Program-made: the position numbers and the translations under genes | Part shown: positions 17,129 through 25,601 of the stretch, piece by piece | Numbering within the stretch: the stretch's first letter is position 1 | Layout: each line of letters opens with the position of its first letter | Assembly: GCF_011516635.5 (NCBI RefSeq) | Contig: NZ_CP096255.1 | Span: 8,691,501 to 8,755,500, forward strand | Length of the DNA stretch: 64,000 bases | Direction of reading: 5' to 3' | Origin: Bradyrhizobium barranii subsp. apii | Lineage (GTDB): Bacteria; Pseudomonadota; Alphaproteobacteria; Rhizobiales; Xanthobacteraceae | Notes under the pieces: generated by a model | The model's input: the letters and a program-made list of their open reading frames with translations, nothing else | Told to the model about the DNA's origin: nothing | Database searches by the model: none

Positions 17129-18073
17129 CTAGCGCCGTCGCAAATCCGACGGGCTGTGGCCGAACTTCCTGCGGAACACCGTGCTGAAATAGGACGAACT
17201 GCTGAAGCCCAGCTGATAGGCGACCTCGGTGATCGACAGCGACCGCAGTTCCGGCCGCGTCAGCACGTCGTAGCAGCGCTGCAGCCGGCGATCCAAAATC
17301 CATTCGGACACCGAGACATCGGTCAGCCGGAAGAGATAATGCAGATGCCTGAGCGAGACGCCATTGCTCTTCGCAATCTTCTCCAGCGACAGATCCGCAT
17401 CGGTGAGGTGCGCCTCGATCCAGGCCTTGACCGAGCGCAGGCGGGCCTGCGCAGCGCTCGCATCCTCGGAGAATTCGTCCCGCTCGCCCATGTCGAGCGC
17501 GAGCGCCAGCACGTCCATCAGCTCACCGCCCAGTCGCGTTCTCGCGGTCTCGTCCAGCGGCGCGCCCTCCGCGGCGAGCGTCGCACAGAACTCGGCGGCA
17601 ATCCGGCCAAGGCCGCGGCTCGTGGCCATCGTAGTGACGACCGGCAGCCGCCCCTCGCTGAAGCGCGCCGAGAATTCCGCGCGCGGGATTTCCAGATAGA
17701 GCGATCGCACCTTGCCGACGCATTCGAGATCATAGGCCTCGGAGGCCGAGAAGATCGCGCTCACGCCGGGATTCGACAGCAGGGTCTGGCCGGCCTGGAG
17801 CACGTTGACCCGGCCCTGCTGAACGAATTCGACGTAGTAGCAATCCTTGTCGAGCTTCGCGATGTGCCGCTCGCGGCGCGAGATGCGCTGCTCCGACAGC
17901 AGGACGTCGGTCATCGTCACCGCGCCGAACCGTGCCTCGCGAATGAAGCCGTGATAGTCGGACCGCTCCTCGGCATTCACGTCGACATGGACGTAAACAT
18001 CGCAGATCGCGCCTTGCCACGCGGCGTAGCGTTTGGACGGCTCCAGATCGTCTGTCGAAAACACCAGGTTCAT
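17129..18073 (-). CDS. AraC-family regulator with AraC-binding-like domain
   Basis: A 314-residue regulator. The first 200 residues match the AraC_binding_like (PF14525-type) sensor domain, with FVQQGRVNVLQAGQTLLSNPG. The C-terminal HTH pair ends GFSSSSYFSTVFRRKFGHSPSDLRRR. The ATG at 18073 (MNLVFSTDDLEPSKRYAAWQ) is standard for the family; the longer open frame upstream is not. It is divergent from the operon that starts with the CoA ligase at 18329, with a 255-bp gap, so it is the best candidate for that operon's activator. Confidence 0.88.
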   Translation of the reverse strand: MNLVFSTDDLEPSKRYAAWQGAICDVYVHVDVNAEERSDYHGFIREARFGAVTMTDVLLSEQRISRRERHIAKLDKDCYYVEFVQQGRVNVLQAGQTLLSNPGVSAIFSASEAYDLECVGKVRSLYLEIPRAEFSARFSEGRLPVVTTMATSRGLGRIAAEFCATLAAEGAPLDETARTRLGGELMDVLALALDMGERDEFSEDASAAQARLRSVKAWIEAHLTDADLSLEKIAKSNGVSLRHLHYLFRLTDVSVSEWILDRRLQRCYDVLTRPELRSLSITEVAYQLGFSSSSYFSTVFRRKFGHSPSDLRRR

Positions 18074-18328
18074 CGTCCGCCCATCCGTTGCGCCGCCATG
18101 ATGAACGTCGTTTGTGCATCGCACAAGCTGGCCACGCATCGAGATTCTAGAGGGCCGCCGCCTACACGCAAGACCGTTTGCGCGGAGAAGCAAAAGCTTT
18201 GCGCTCCGGAGCAAGCCGCGCTCCGGCATGTGGCCTATGAAGAACAAAAAGCAGTCCACAAAATAGGCGGGAAACGTTCGCTTGCGTCAGGTCCAGTCAA
18301 CTGCTGCACAGCTTGCCGTGCCGCCCGA

Positions 18329-20236
18329 ATGGCGATGCCCGTGAGCAGGGCCTTGACATCGCAAATCACAACGCGGTTCACGCACCCGGTCAAAACCATC
18401 GCCGATATCGAAGCGTTGGAGCAGCGGCCTTACGATTCGCTGGTCCCTTCCCGCAATCTGCTCGATCTCTTCGAAGCCACGGCGCACCTGCATCCCGATC
18501 GACCCGCACTGACGGTGCTGACCAAAGGCTCGCGCGAGCCGGGCGACGCGACGCTGACGCACCGGCAATTGCTTGCGGAGATCATCCGCGCGGCCAATCT
18601 GTTCCGGTCGCACGGGATCGGCGAGAGCGGCGGGACCGCCGCGTTCCTCTGTCCGATCCTGCCGCCACTGTTCCCCGCATTGCTCGGCGCCCAGGTCGCG
18701 GGCGTCGCCAGCTCGATCAACTATCTCCTGAACGAAGACGCAATCGCCGACCTGCTCGAGGCGCAGAATGCGACTGTGCTGGTGATCCCGGCCGAAGCGG
18801 CCGATCGCGCGATCTGGACCAAGGCGGCCAACATCGCGAAACGCGTCCCGTCGCTGAAGGCCATTTTTGTGATGGGCGCGACCGGTCCGCTGCCTGGAGG
18901 ATTTCTAAACTTCAATGAGACGGCCGCGAGCCCGCGCGGCACACTGGACTTCGCACCTTCGACCGATCGCAATGCGATCTGCGCCCTCTTCCACACCGGC
19001 GGGACCACCGGACGACCTAAGCTGGTTCGGCTGACACATGGCAACCAGATCCATGCGGCCTGGAGCTTTGCGCAGGTCCACGGACTGGATGAGCTGGATG
19101 CCGCCGTGAACGGTTTTCCGCTGTTTCACGTCGGCGGCACCATGACGCTCGGCCTGTCGATTCTCGCTGCCGCCGGTCATGTGATCATCCCCTCACCGTA
19201 CAGCCTCAGAAGCCCCGACGCGATCCGCGACTACTGGCACACCGTGGAGCGGTTTCGCGCGACCATCGTGAGCGGAGTGCCGACTTCGATTGCCGCTCTT
19301 GCCGAGGTGCCGATCGGGTCCTCCGATGTCAGCACCGTTCGCATGGCGCTCACCGGCGGGGCCGTGGCTCCCAAGGCTGTCAGCGACAGGTTTCAGGCGC
19401 GGACCGGGATTACCTTGTTCGAGACCTACGGGATGACAGAAACCGCGGCCGCGATCGCTTTCAATCCCGGCCGTGGCACTCCCGTGCAAGGCAGCGTCGG
19501 CTTCAGGGCGCCGTTCGCAAAGACCAAAATCGTCGCTCTGACTGATGCCGAGCTGAAGACAGAGTGTCCGCCTCTCACCAGCGGTCTTGTCCTCGTGAGG
19601 GGACCGCAGGTGTTTCCCGGATACGTCGATCCCCAGCACAACAAGGGCGTGCTCACCGACGACCACTGGATCGTCACCGGCGACGTCGGCTATCTCACCT
19701 CGGACCAACGCCTCGTGCTGACGGGGCGCGAGAAGGACCTCATCGTACGAAGCGGTCACAACATCGCCCCTGCCGCAATCGAGGACGTCGCGAACGCCTT
19801 CCCCGGTGTCCAGATGAGCTCGGCCGTCGGCATGCCCGACGCCTACGCGGGAGAGGTTCCAGTTCTCTTCGTGGTGCCCTCCCCCGGACAGACAATCGAT
19901 CTGGCGCAATTGCGCGAGCATCTCGAACACAACGTCAATGAGCCTCCTGCGAGGCCGAAGCGCGTCGTCCTGCTCGAAGCTCTTCCGGTTACCGCCGTCG
20001 GGAAGATCTTCAAGCCCACGCTTCGCGATCTTGCCGTCCGGGAAAAGGTCAGGACCGAGATCGATCGCATCTTCGGCCCCGACACCGCGGCGGATATCCT
20101 CGTCGAGAAAGACGAGAAGCTCAATACAGTCGTCAGCATCTCGGTCCATTCCGGTGATCTGGATCGAACAAAGATGCTCGTCGAACGCCTTGCAACGCTT
20201 CCACAAACCTATCGCATCGAGAACCGATCGTCCTGA
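18329..20236 (+). CDS. AMP-binding acyl-CoA synthetase, first gene of ABC/SMP-30 operon
   Basis: A 635-residue ANL ligase, longer than the one at 13263. Motifs: FHTGGTTGRPKLVRLTHGN (P-loop, about residue 230), YGMTETAAA (about 370), GDVGYLTSDQRLVLTGREKD (about 450) and the C-terminal Lys in TAVGKIFKPTL (about 570). A C-terminal extension of about 60 residues follows. It begins the plus-strand cluster with a sugar-type ABC transporter and two beta-propeller proteins. A plausible role is to activate the acid released from an imported substrate. The start is uncertain: ATG at 18329 or 18335, no strong RBS, and the frame is open far upstream. Confidence 0.87.
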   Translation: MAMPVSRALTSQITTRFTHPVKTIADIEALEQRPYDSLVPSRNLLDLFEATAHLHPDRPALTVLTKGSREPGDATLTHRQLLAEIIRAANLFRSHGIGESGGTAAFLCPILPPLFPALLGAQVAGVASSINYLLNEDAIADLLEAQNATVLVIPAEAADRAIWTKAANIAKRVPSLKAIFVMGATGPLPGGFLNFNETAASPRGTLDFAPSTDRNAICALFHTGGTTGRPKLVRLTHGNQIHAAWSFAQVHGLDELDAAVNGFPLFHVGGTMTLGLSILAAAGHVIIPSPYSLRSPDAIRDYWHTVERFRATIVSGVPTSIAALAEVPIGSSDVSTVRMALTGGAVAPKAVSDRFQARTGITLFETYGMTETAAAIAFNPGRGTPVQGSVGFRAPFAKTKIVALTDAELKTECPPLTSGLVLVRGPQVFPGYVDPQHNKGVLTDDHWIVTGDVGYLTSDQRLVLTGREKDLIVRSGHNIAPAAIEDVANAFPGVQMSSAVGMPDAYAGEVPVLFVVPSPGQTIDLAQLREHLEHNVNEPPARPKRVVLLEALPVTAVGKIFKPTLRDLAVREKVRTEIDRIFGPDTAADILVEKDEKLNTVVSISVHSGDLDRTKMLVERLATLPQTYRIENRSS

Positions 20237-20276
20237 CGGTCGCGCAACGGCCGGGTCGAAGAAAGGCAAGACGGGG

Positions 20277-21248
20277 ATGAAGCGCTTTCGTTTCAATCAG
20301 CAAGAGATCGTCTTCGCAGTCTTCGCGCTGCTGTTCCTTGTGTTTTCGATCTTCCTGCGCGGCTTTCTGACGGCGGACAACATGCTGACGCTGCTCCAGA
20401 ACGTGGCAGTGCTCGGCATCCTCGGCCTTGCCATGGCAATCGTCGTGATCGGACGCGGCATCGACATCTCGCTCATCGCAGCCCTTGCGGTGCCGCCGGG
20501 ACTGGTGCTCCAGATGGTCCAGAACGGTCATTCGCTACCAGCCTCGCTGCTGACCGCCGTCCTGCTCACGATTGCCTTTGGCCTCGTCAACGGCTGGCTG
20601 ATCGCCTATGCCGAAGTCCCTTCGCTGTTTGCGACGCTGGCAACGGGCCTCCTGCTGGCCGGGCTCGGGCAGACCGCGCTGTTCCAGCTCGACGTCGTGC
20701 AATGGAGCCCGGGCATGGACGGCTTCGAGCGGCTCGGACAGGGCACCATTCTCGGCATTCCGACGTCGATCTGGATGTTCGCAATCGCCTGCATCGTGGT
20801 CGCGTTCCTGCTGCGCCAGACGCGCTGGGGCGCCTATATCTACGCGATCGGCGACAACCCCTACGCCGCGCGTGTCACCGGCATTCCCTCACGCCCGATC
20901 ATCGTCCTGCAATATGTGATCACCGCCCTGATCGGCTGCTTTGCCGGCCTCGTGATGGCGGCATCCGTCAACTCGATGCCGACCCGCATCTTCAACTCGA
21001 CGCTCATCTATGACGTCATCCTGGTCGTCGTGCTTGGCGGCATCGGGCTATCGGGCGGCCGTGGCGGTGTGCTCAACGTCGTCATCGGCACGCTCGTTAT
21101 CGGAACGATGCTCAACGGCATGACCATCATGGACATCTCCTACGCCGGGCAGAATCTCATCAAGGGCGTGGTGCTGCTGCTCGCCGTCATCACGGATTCC
21201 TTCCTGAATCCGCGCAACGAGGAAACGGCACAACAGGGCGACATCTAA
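20277..21248 (+). CDS. Sugar-type ABC transporter permease (RbsC family)
   Basis: A 323-residue inner-membrane protein with about 8 to 10 hydrophobic helices. GRGIDISLIAALAVPPG corresponds to the conserved GGIDLSVG region of RbsC-type permeases, with partial divergence, and VVLGGIGLSGGRGG matches the conserved GG-x-SL-x-GG segment near the C-terminus. It starts 40 bases after the ligase stop with GGGG before the ATG. With the second permease at 22390 it likely forms a heterodimeric channel. Substrate unknown; the family also carries non-sugar ligands such as autoinducer 2 and purine nucleosides. Confidence 0.9.
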   Translation: MKRFRFNQQEIVFAVFALLFLVFSIFLRGFLTADNMLTLLQNVAVLGILGLAMAIVVIGRGIDISLIAALAVPPGLVLQMVQNGHSLPASLLTAVLLTIAFGLVNGWLIAYAEVPSLFATLATGLLLAGLGQTALFQLDVVQWSPGMDGFERLGQGTILGIPTSIWMFAIACIVVAFLLRQTRWGAYIYAIGDNPYAARVTGIPSRPIIVLQYVITALIGCFAGLVMAASVNSMPTRIFNSTLIYDVILVVVLGGIGLSGGRGGVLNVVIGTLVIGTMLNGMTIMDISYAGQNLIKGVVLLLAVITDSFLNPRNEETAQQGDI

Positions 21249-21289
21249 GCGATCCAACAATAACGACAACCACAACCAAGGAGGAACCA

Positions 21290-22306
21290 ATGAAGCATTT
21301 CGGCAACCCGACAAAGGCACTTGTGGCCGCACTGGGTCTCGCGGCAATGACCGCGCCGGCCCTCGCCCAGCAGGGTCTGGACGAGCCGTTCCAGAAGCCG
21401 TTCAAGGAGGCACTGGCCGGCAAGACCGTGGCCTATGTGCCGGTCGCCATGAACTTCGACCTCACCGAGGGCTGGTATGCCGGACTGAAGAAGGAGCTCG
21501 AGCCGTTCGGCGTCAAGTTCGTGATCCGCGACGCCAACTGGAACACCAACGCCGGCGCGCAGGCCGTCACCTCGCTGATCTCGGAGAAGCCAGCGGTGAT
21601 GGTGGTTCATAATCCGGACGTGCAGACCTACGCCAAGCTGCTGCAGCGCGCCGAGAACGAAGGCATCTACGTCATCCAGATCAACATGGGCTCGGCCTAT
21701 CGCAGCTCGGCCTTCGTCGGTGCCAATTGGGTCGAGATCGGCGAACGCCAAACCGAAGGCGTGGTCAAGGCCTGCGAGGGCAAGTCCAACAAGATCGCGA
21801 TCATCCAGGGCGCGCTGTCGGCGGCCGCGAGCGCCTATACGCTGAAGGGCGTCGAGAACGTGCTCGCCAAGCATCCTGAGATCAAGGTGGTGTCGAGCCA
21901 GGCCGCCGATTGGGACGCTGCCAAGGCCAAGGCGATCACGCAGACGGTGCTGAAGCAGAATCCCGATCTCTGCGGCATCGTCGGCTTCTGGGACGGCATG
22001 GACATCGGCACGGCAGCGGCCGTCAAGGAGGCCGGCCTCACCGGCAAGGTGTTCGTGGCAACTTCCGGCGGCGGCGAGCGCAAGGGCGCCTGCGAACTGG
22101 TGAAGTCGGGCGCGTTCGATCTCAACATGAGCTACGACGTGCCGACCCAGGCCGCGCAGATGGCCGGCACCATCAAGTGGCTGCTGTCGTCGGGCATCAA
22201 GCCCGGCTCCGTCAAGGGCTCGGAATACACCACGCTGATTCCGATCACCAAGGAGAACGCCGATAGCCAGATGGCGTGCTGGAATCTCAGCGACCTCAAG
22301 AAATAA
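21290..22306 (+). CDS. Sugar-type ABC substrate-binding protein (RbsB-like)
   Basis: A 338-residue exported protein: Sec signal peptide ending ALAQQ, then a Peripla_BP_4 fold (KTVAYVPVAMNFDLTEGWYAGLKKELEPFGV, EKPAVMVVHNPD, NKIAIIQGALSAAASAYTLKGVEN, CGIVGFWDGMDIGTAAAVKEAG). It has a strong RBS (AAGGAGGA) 5 bases before the ATG. The aromatic-rich region around NFDLTEGWY probably shapes the ligand pocket. A stable hairpin follows the stop codon, which could raise its level over the downstream genes, as is common for binding proteins. Confidence 0.92.
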   Translation: MKHFGNPTKALVAALGLAAMTAPALAQQGLDEPFQKPFKEALAGKTVAYVPVAMNFDLTEGWYAGLKKELEPFGVKFVIRDANWNTNAGAQAVTSLISEKPAVMVVHNPDVQTYAKLLQRAENEGIYVIQINMGSAYRSSAFVGANWVEIGERQTEGVVKACEGKSNKIAIIQGALSAAASAYTLKGVENVLAKHPEIKVVSSQAADWDAAKAKAITQTVLKQNPDLCGIVGFWDGMDIGTAAAVKEAGLTGKVFVATSGGGERKGACELVKSGAFDLNMSYDVPTQAAQMAGTIKWLLSSGIKPGSVKGSEYTTLIPITKENADSQMACWNLSDLKK

Positions 22307-22328
22307 TTGTCGCGACGCAAGACCCTGG

Positions 22329-22356
22329 CGTCCCGGACGATCTCACGTCCGGGACG
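22329..22356 (+). promoter_or_regulatory. Intercistronic hairpin after binding-protein gene
   Basis: A perfect 11-bp inverted repeat (CGTCCCGGACG and CGTCCGGGACG, 6-base loop) between the binding-protein gene and the fused permease. No U-run follows, so it is more likely an mRNA stabiliser or partial attenuator than a full terminator. Confidence 0.6.
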
Positions 22357-22389
22357 TGGTCTCGAAACTTGCAAGGTCCCGGAATTCCG

Positions 22390-24507
22390 ATGCGCGACAC
22401 TCTGACAAGCCTGCGTTACCGCTACTGGCCCGATCATCTGCTCGGTGAAATCCTGTCCAAGCGATGGACCGAGACAGCTATCCCGGTCATCCTCCTCCTG
22501 ATCGTCGGCCTCGCGCTCAGCCGGTCCATCGACAATTTCCTGTCGCCAGCGAGCCTTGCCGACACCGCGCGCCAGGCTGGAGAGATCGGCTTCATCGCGC
22601 TCGGGCTGGCGCTGGTCGTCATCGTCGGCGGCATCGACCTCTCCGTCGGTTCGATCTTCGCACTGACCGATTTCTGTGCCCTCTATCTGCTCGACGTGCT
22701 GGGCTGGCCGGTCCCGGCGGTGGTGGCGGCCACCCTGCTTTGCGGTGCGCTGCTCGGCGCCGTCAACGGCATCCTGATTGGATATTTGCGGCTGCGGGCC
22801 TTCATCACCACGCTGATCACCCTGATCATCTACCGCTCGGCCTACGATCTCCTGATCCAGCGCTACTCCAACGCGATCGCGTCGGCATTCCCCGACATCC
22901 CGTCCTGGGATTTCATCGGCAGCGGCAGTGTCTTCGGCATTCCGACCGTGGCGCTCGTCTATATCGTCATCGCCATCTTCGGCCATATCTTCATGACCCG
23001 CCTGCGCCCGGGCTGGCACATCACCGCGATCGGCGGCTCGCGTCGTTCAGCTTACAATTCCGGCATTCCCGTCCGCCGCACCATCGCGCTTTGCTACGTC
23101 GCAAGCGGTGTGCTCACCAGCATCGGTGCGTTGTTCTTCGCGTCCCGGCTCGGCACCGTCGGTGGCGACATCGGCGTCGGACTAGAGGTGATCGTGCTGA
23201 CCGCGACGGTGCTGGGCGGCATCACGCTCGGCGGCGGCAAGGGCTCGGTCGCCAAATCGGCAGTCGGGGTGCTGATCGTGCTCCTGATCACCAATGGCCT
23301 GACGACCATGAATGCACGTGGCGGCGTCAACCGGATGGCGCTTGCCGGCATCCGGCTCGTTGCTGCCATGGTCGACATCCGCTGGCAGAAGAACCGAACC
23401 CGCATCATCAGCAAGGTCTACGTTGCGCCAACCTATCACGCGCTGCCTCCGCCTCCGCCGACCGAGATCGGGCAAGGCGGCCCGTTCGAGCAGAACGACA
23501 AGCTGCGCAACGTCGAGGCGATCGGCCTAGGCCGCATCGAGGCGCCGGAGGACGTCATCCTCGATCGCTACGACAATCTGTACGCGGGATCGCGCCATGG
23601 CGACATCATGCGCTTCCTCGCGCCCGACTATCAGAAGATGGAGGTGTTCGCCCATATCGGCGGCCAACCGCTCGGCATGGCCTTCGACCGCGAGGACAAT
23701 CTCTACGTCTGCATCGGCGGCATGGGGCTCTACCGGATCAAGCCTGACGGCACGGTGGAAAAGGCGACTGACGAGACCAATCGCAGCATGCGCTCGGTCA
23801 ACGATGACAGCCGCCTGCGGCTCGCCGACGATCTCGACATCACCGACGACGGGCTGATCTTCTTCTCCGAGGCCACCGTGCGTTACGAGATGGACGAGTG
23901 GCCGATCGACGGCCTCGAGGCGCGCGGCAACGGCCGCATCATCTCCTACGACACCAAGACCGGCGTGACGCGCACCGAACTGCGCGGCCTCAAATTCCCC
24001 AACGGCATCTGCGTGGCCAGCGACGGCCAGTCGATTCTATTCGCCGAAACCTTCGGCTGCTCGATCAAGCGCTATTGGTTCGCAGGATCAAAGAACGGCA
24101 AGGTCGAGGTCGTCATGGACAATCTGCCGGGCTACCCCGACAACATCAACCTCGCCTCCGACGGAAATTACTGGCTGGCGCTGGTCGGCATGCGTAGCCC
24201 CTCGCTCGACCTCGCCTGGAAGATGCCCGGCTTCCGCCGCCGCATGGGCAAGCGCGTGCCGGTGGACGAATGGTTGTTCCCCAACATCAACACCGGCTGT
24301 GTGGTCAAGTTCAACGAGCAGGGCAAGATCGTCGAATCGTTCTGGGACCTGCGCGGCGAAAACCATCCGATGATCACCTCGATGCGCGAGCATCGCGGCT
24401 ATCTCTATCTCGGCGGCATCCTCAACAACCGGATCGGCCGCTACAAGCTCGACAACGCCGATCCGAACTTCGTCCAGTACGACAAGCGATGGGGGAAGCA
24501 ATCGTGA
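22390..24507 (+). CDS. ABC permease fused to SMP-30/strictosidine-synthase-like beta-propeller
   Basis: A 705-residue two-part protein. Residues about 25 to 335 are an RbsC-type permease (VIVGGIDLSVGSIFALT, NGILIGYLRLRAFITTLITL, VLGGITLGGGKGSV). A linker containing five prolines sits near residue 352. Residues about 380 to 705 form a six-bladed propeller of the SMP-30/gluconolactonase/strictosidine-synthase-like type (PEDVILDRYDNLYAGSRHGDI, RLADDLDITDDGLIFFSEA, LKFPNGICVASDGQSILFAET, NLPGYPDNINLASDGNYWLA). Permease C-termini of this class face the cytoplasm, so the propeller should be cytoplasmic and tied to the channel. This would allow hydrolysis or sensing of the substrate on entry (inference). 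The ATG at 22390 is chosen over an ATG overlapping the previous gene. Confidence 0.88.
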   Translation: MRDTLTSLRYRYWPDHLLGEILSKRWTETAIPVILLLIVGLALSRSIDNFLSPASLADTARQAGEIGFIALGLALVVIVGGIDLSVGSIFALTDFCALYLLDVLGWPVPAVVAATLLCGALLGAVNGILIGYLRLRAFITTLITLIIYRSAYDLLIQRYSNAIASAFPDIPSWDFIGSGSVFGIPTVALVYIVIAIFGHIFMTRLRPGWHITAIGGSRRSAYNSGIPVRRTIALCYVASGVLTSIGALFFASRLGTVGGDIGVGLEVIVLTATVLGGITLGGGKGSVAKSAVGVLIVLLITNGLTTMNARGGVNRMALAGIRLVAAMVDIRWQKNRTRIISKVYVAPTYHALPPPPPTEIGQGGPFEQNDKLRNVEAIGLGRIEAPEDVILDRYDNLYAGSRHGDIMRFLAPDYQKMEVFAHIGGQPLGMAFDREDNLYVCIGGMGLYRIKPDGTVEKATDETNRSMRSVNDDSRLRLADDLDITDDGLIFFSEATVRYEMDEWPIDGLEARGNGRIISYDTKTGVTRTELRGLKFPNGICVASDGQSILFAETFGCSIKRYWFAGSKNGKVEVVMDNLPGYPDNINLASDGNYWLALVGMRSPSLDLAWKMPGFRRRMGKRVPVDEWLFPNINTGCVVKFNEQGKIVESFWDLRGENHPMITSMREHRGYLYLGGILNNRIGRYKLDNADPNFVQYDKRWGKQS

Positions 24508-25601
24508 TCGCCGCCGTCAGGGAGTTCGCCAACCGCTTTCTCGGGCGCGGCGACGCCACCATCACCGTCCCGTCCTTCGACGGCGCATTGAAGCCCAACC
24601 AGAAGCTGGAATCCGCCGAAACCTTGCTGACATGCGAGGTGCCGGAGGATCTCACCACCGATGGCCGCAATCTCTTCATCGCGGCGGGCCCGCGGCTGAT
24701 GTCTCTGAATGACGGCACGGCATCGGAGGTCCGCAGCTTCGAGCGGCCGATCTCGGCACTGTGTGCCCTCCCCGGCGGCGCCCTTGCGGTTGCGCTCGGG
24801 GGACGCGAGGTTCGGCTCTACGCGAGCCCCTCGGCCGGGCAGCCAAGCGTGACGTTTGCAGATAGCGCGTTCAATGCCGTCAACGCACTGACGCTCGCGA
24901 GCGACAACACGCTGATCGCGACGGACGGCTCGGCGACATGCGGCGTCGACGACTGGGCGCGCGACCTGATGGAGCTCAACCGGACCGGTCGCGTGTTCAG
25001 GCTGGATCCCGGCAACAAAACCGTGACACCGCTGGCTCAGGGGCTCGGCCATGCCTTCGGTGCCTGCGTGCATGGCAACGGCGTGCTGGTCAGCGAGAGC
25101 TGGCGCCACCGGCTCGTCCTTGTTGCGCCGGGCGCACCGCCGCGGACCGTGCTCGCTCACTTGCCCGTCTACCCCTCGCGGATGTCGAAGGCCGCGGGCG
25201 GCGGCTACTGGCTCACCGCCTTCACGGCGCGCACCCAGCTGATCGAGTTCGTGCTGCGCGAACCAGCCTACCGCAAGCGAATGATGGCCGAGATCGATCC
25301 GGCGTATTGGGTTGCCCCACGCCTGCGCTCGGGCTTCTCGTTCAAGGAGCCGATGCAGGGTGCACACATCAAGACCATGGGCGTGATCAAGCCGTGGGCG
25401 CCGCCGCGCTCCTATGGCCTCGTCATCCGACTCGATGCAGATGGCCAGCCGCTCTATTCGCTGCACAGCCGGGTCGACGGCGCCAATCACGGTATCGTTG
25501 CGGCGATCGAGATGGGCGGCGATCTCGTCCTGATCGCCAAGGGACCGGGCCGCGTGCTGCGACTGCCGCTGTCCGGTCTTGCCGAGGAGTTCCGCTCATG
25601 A
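24504..25601 (+). CDS. SMP-30/gluconolactonase-like beta-propeller protein
   Basis: A 365-residue propeller protein without a signal peptide, related to the C-terminal half of the preceding fusion. It has repeated blades with VPEDLTTDGRNLFIAAG, FNAVNALTLASDNTLIATDGS, GLGHAFGACVHGNGVLVSESW and VYPSRMSKAAGGGYWLTAF. The GTG start overlaps the previous stop (GTGA) and has GGGGGAAG upstream, so translation is coupled. Likely a lactonase or esterase, or a non-catalytic partner, acting on the imported substrate or its product. An ATG at 24489 is a weaker alternative start. Confidence 0.82.
   Translation: MIAAVREFANRFLGRGDATITVPSFDGALKPNQKLESAETLLTCEVPEDLTTDGRNLFIAAGPRLMSLNDGTASEVRSFERPISALCALPGGALAVALGGREVRLYASPSAGQPSVTFADSAFNAVNALTLASDNTLIATDGSATCGVDDWARDLMELNRTGRVFRLDPGNKTVTPLAQGLGHAFGACVHGNGVLVSESWRHRLVLVAPGAPPRTVLAHLPVYPSRMSKAAGGGYWLTAFTARTQLIEFVLREPAYRKRMMAEIDPAYWVAPRLRSGFSFKEPMQGAHIKTMGVIKPWAPPRSYGLVIRLDADGQPLYSLHSRVDGANHGIVAAIEMGGDLVLIAKGPGRVLRLPLSGLAEEFRS

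Noticed and set aside
17156..20236. A 1026-codon frame that seems to extend the CoA ligase upstream
   Set aside because: The first 391 codons are antisense to an AraC gene and lack any domain; the ligase homology begins near 18329.
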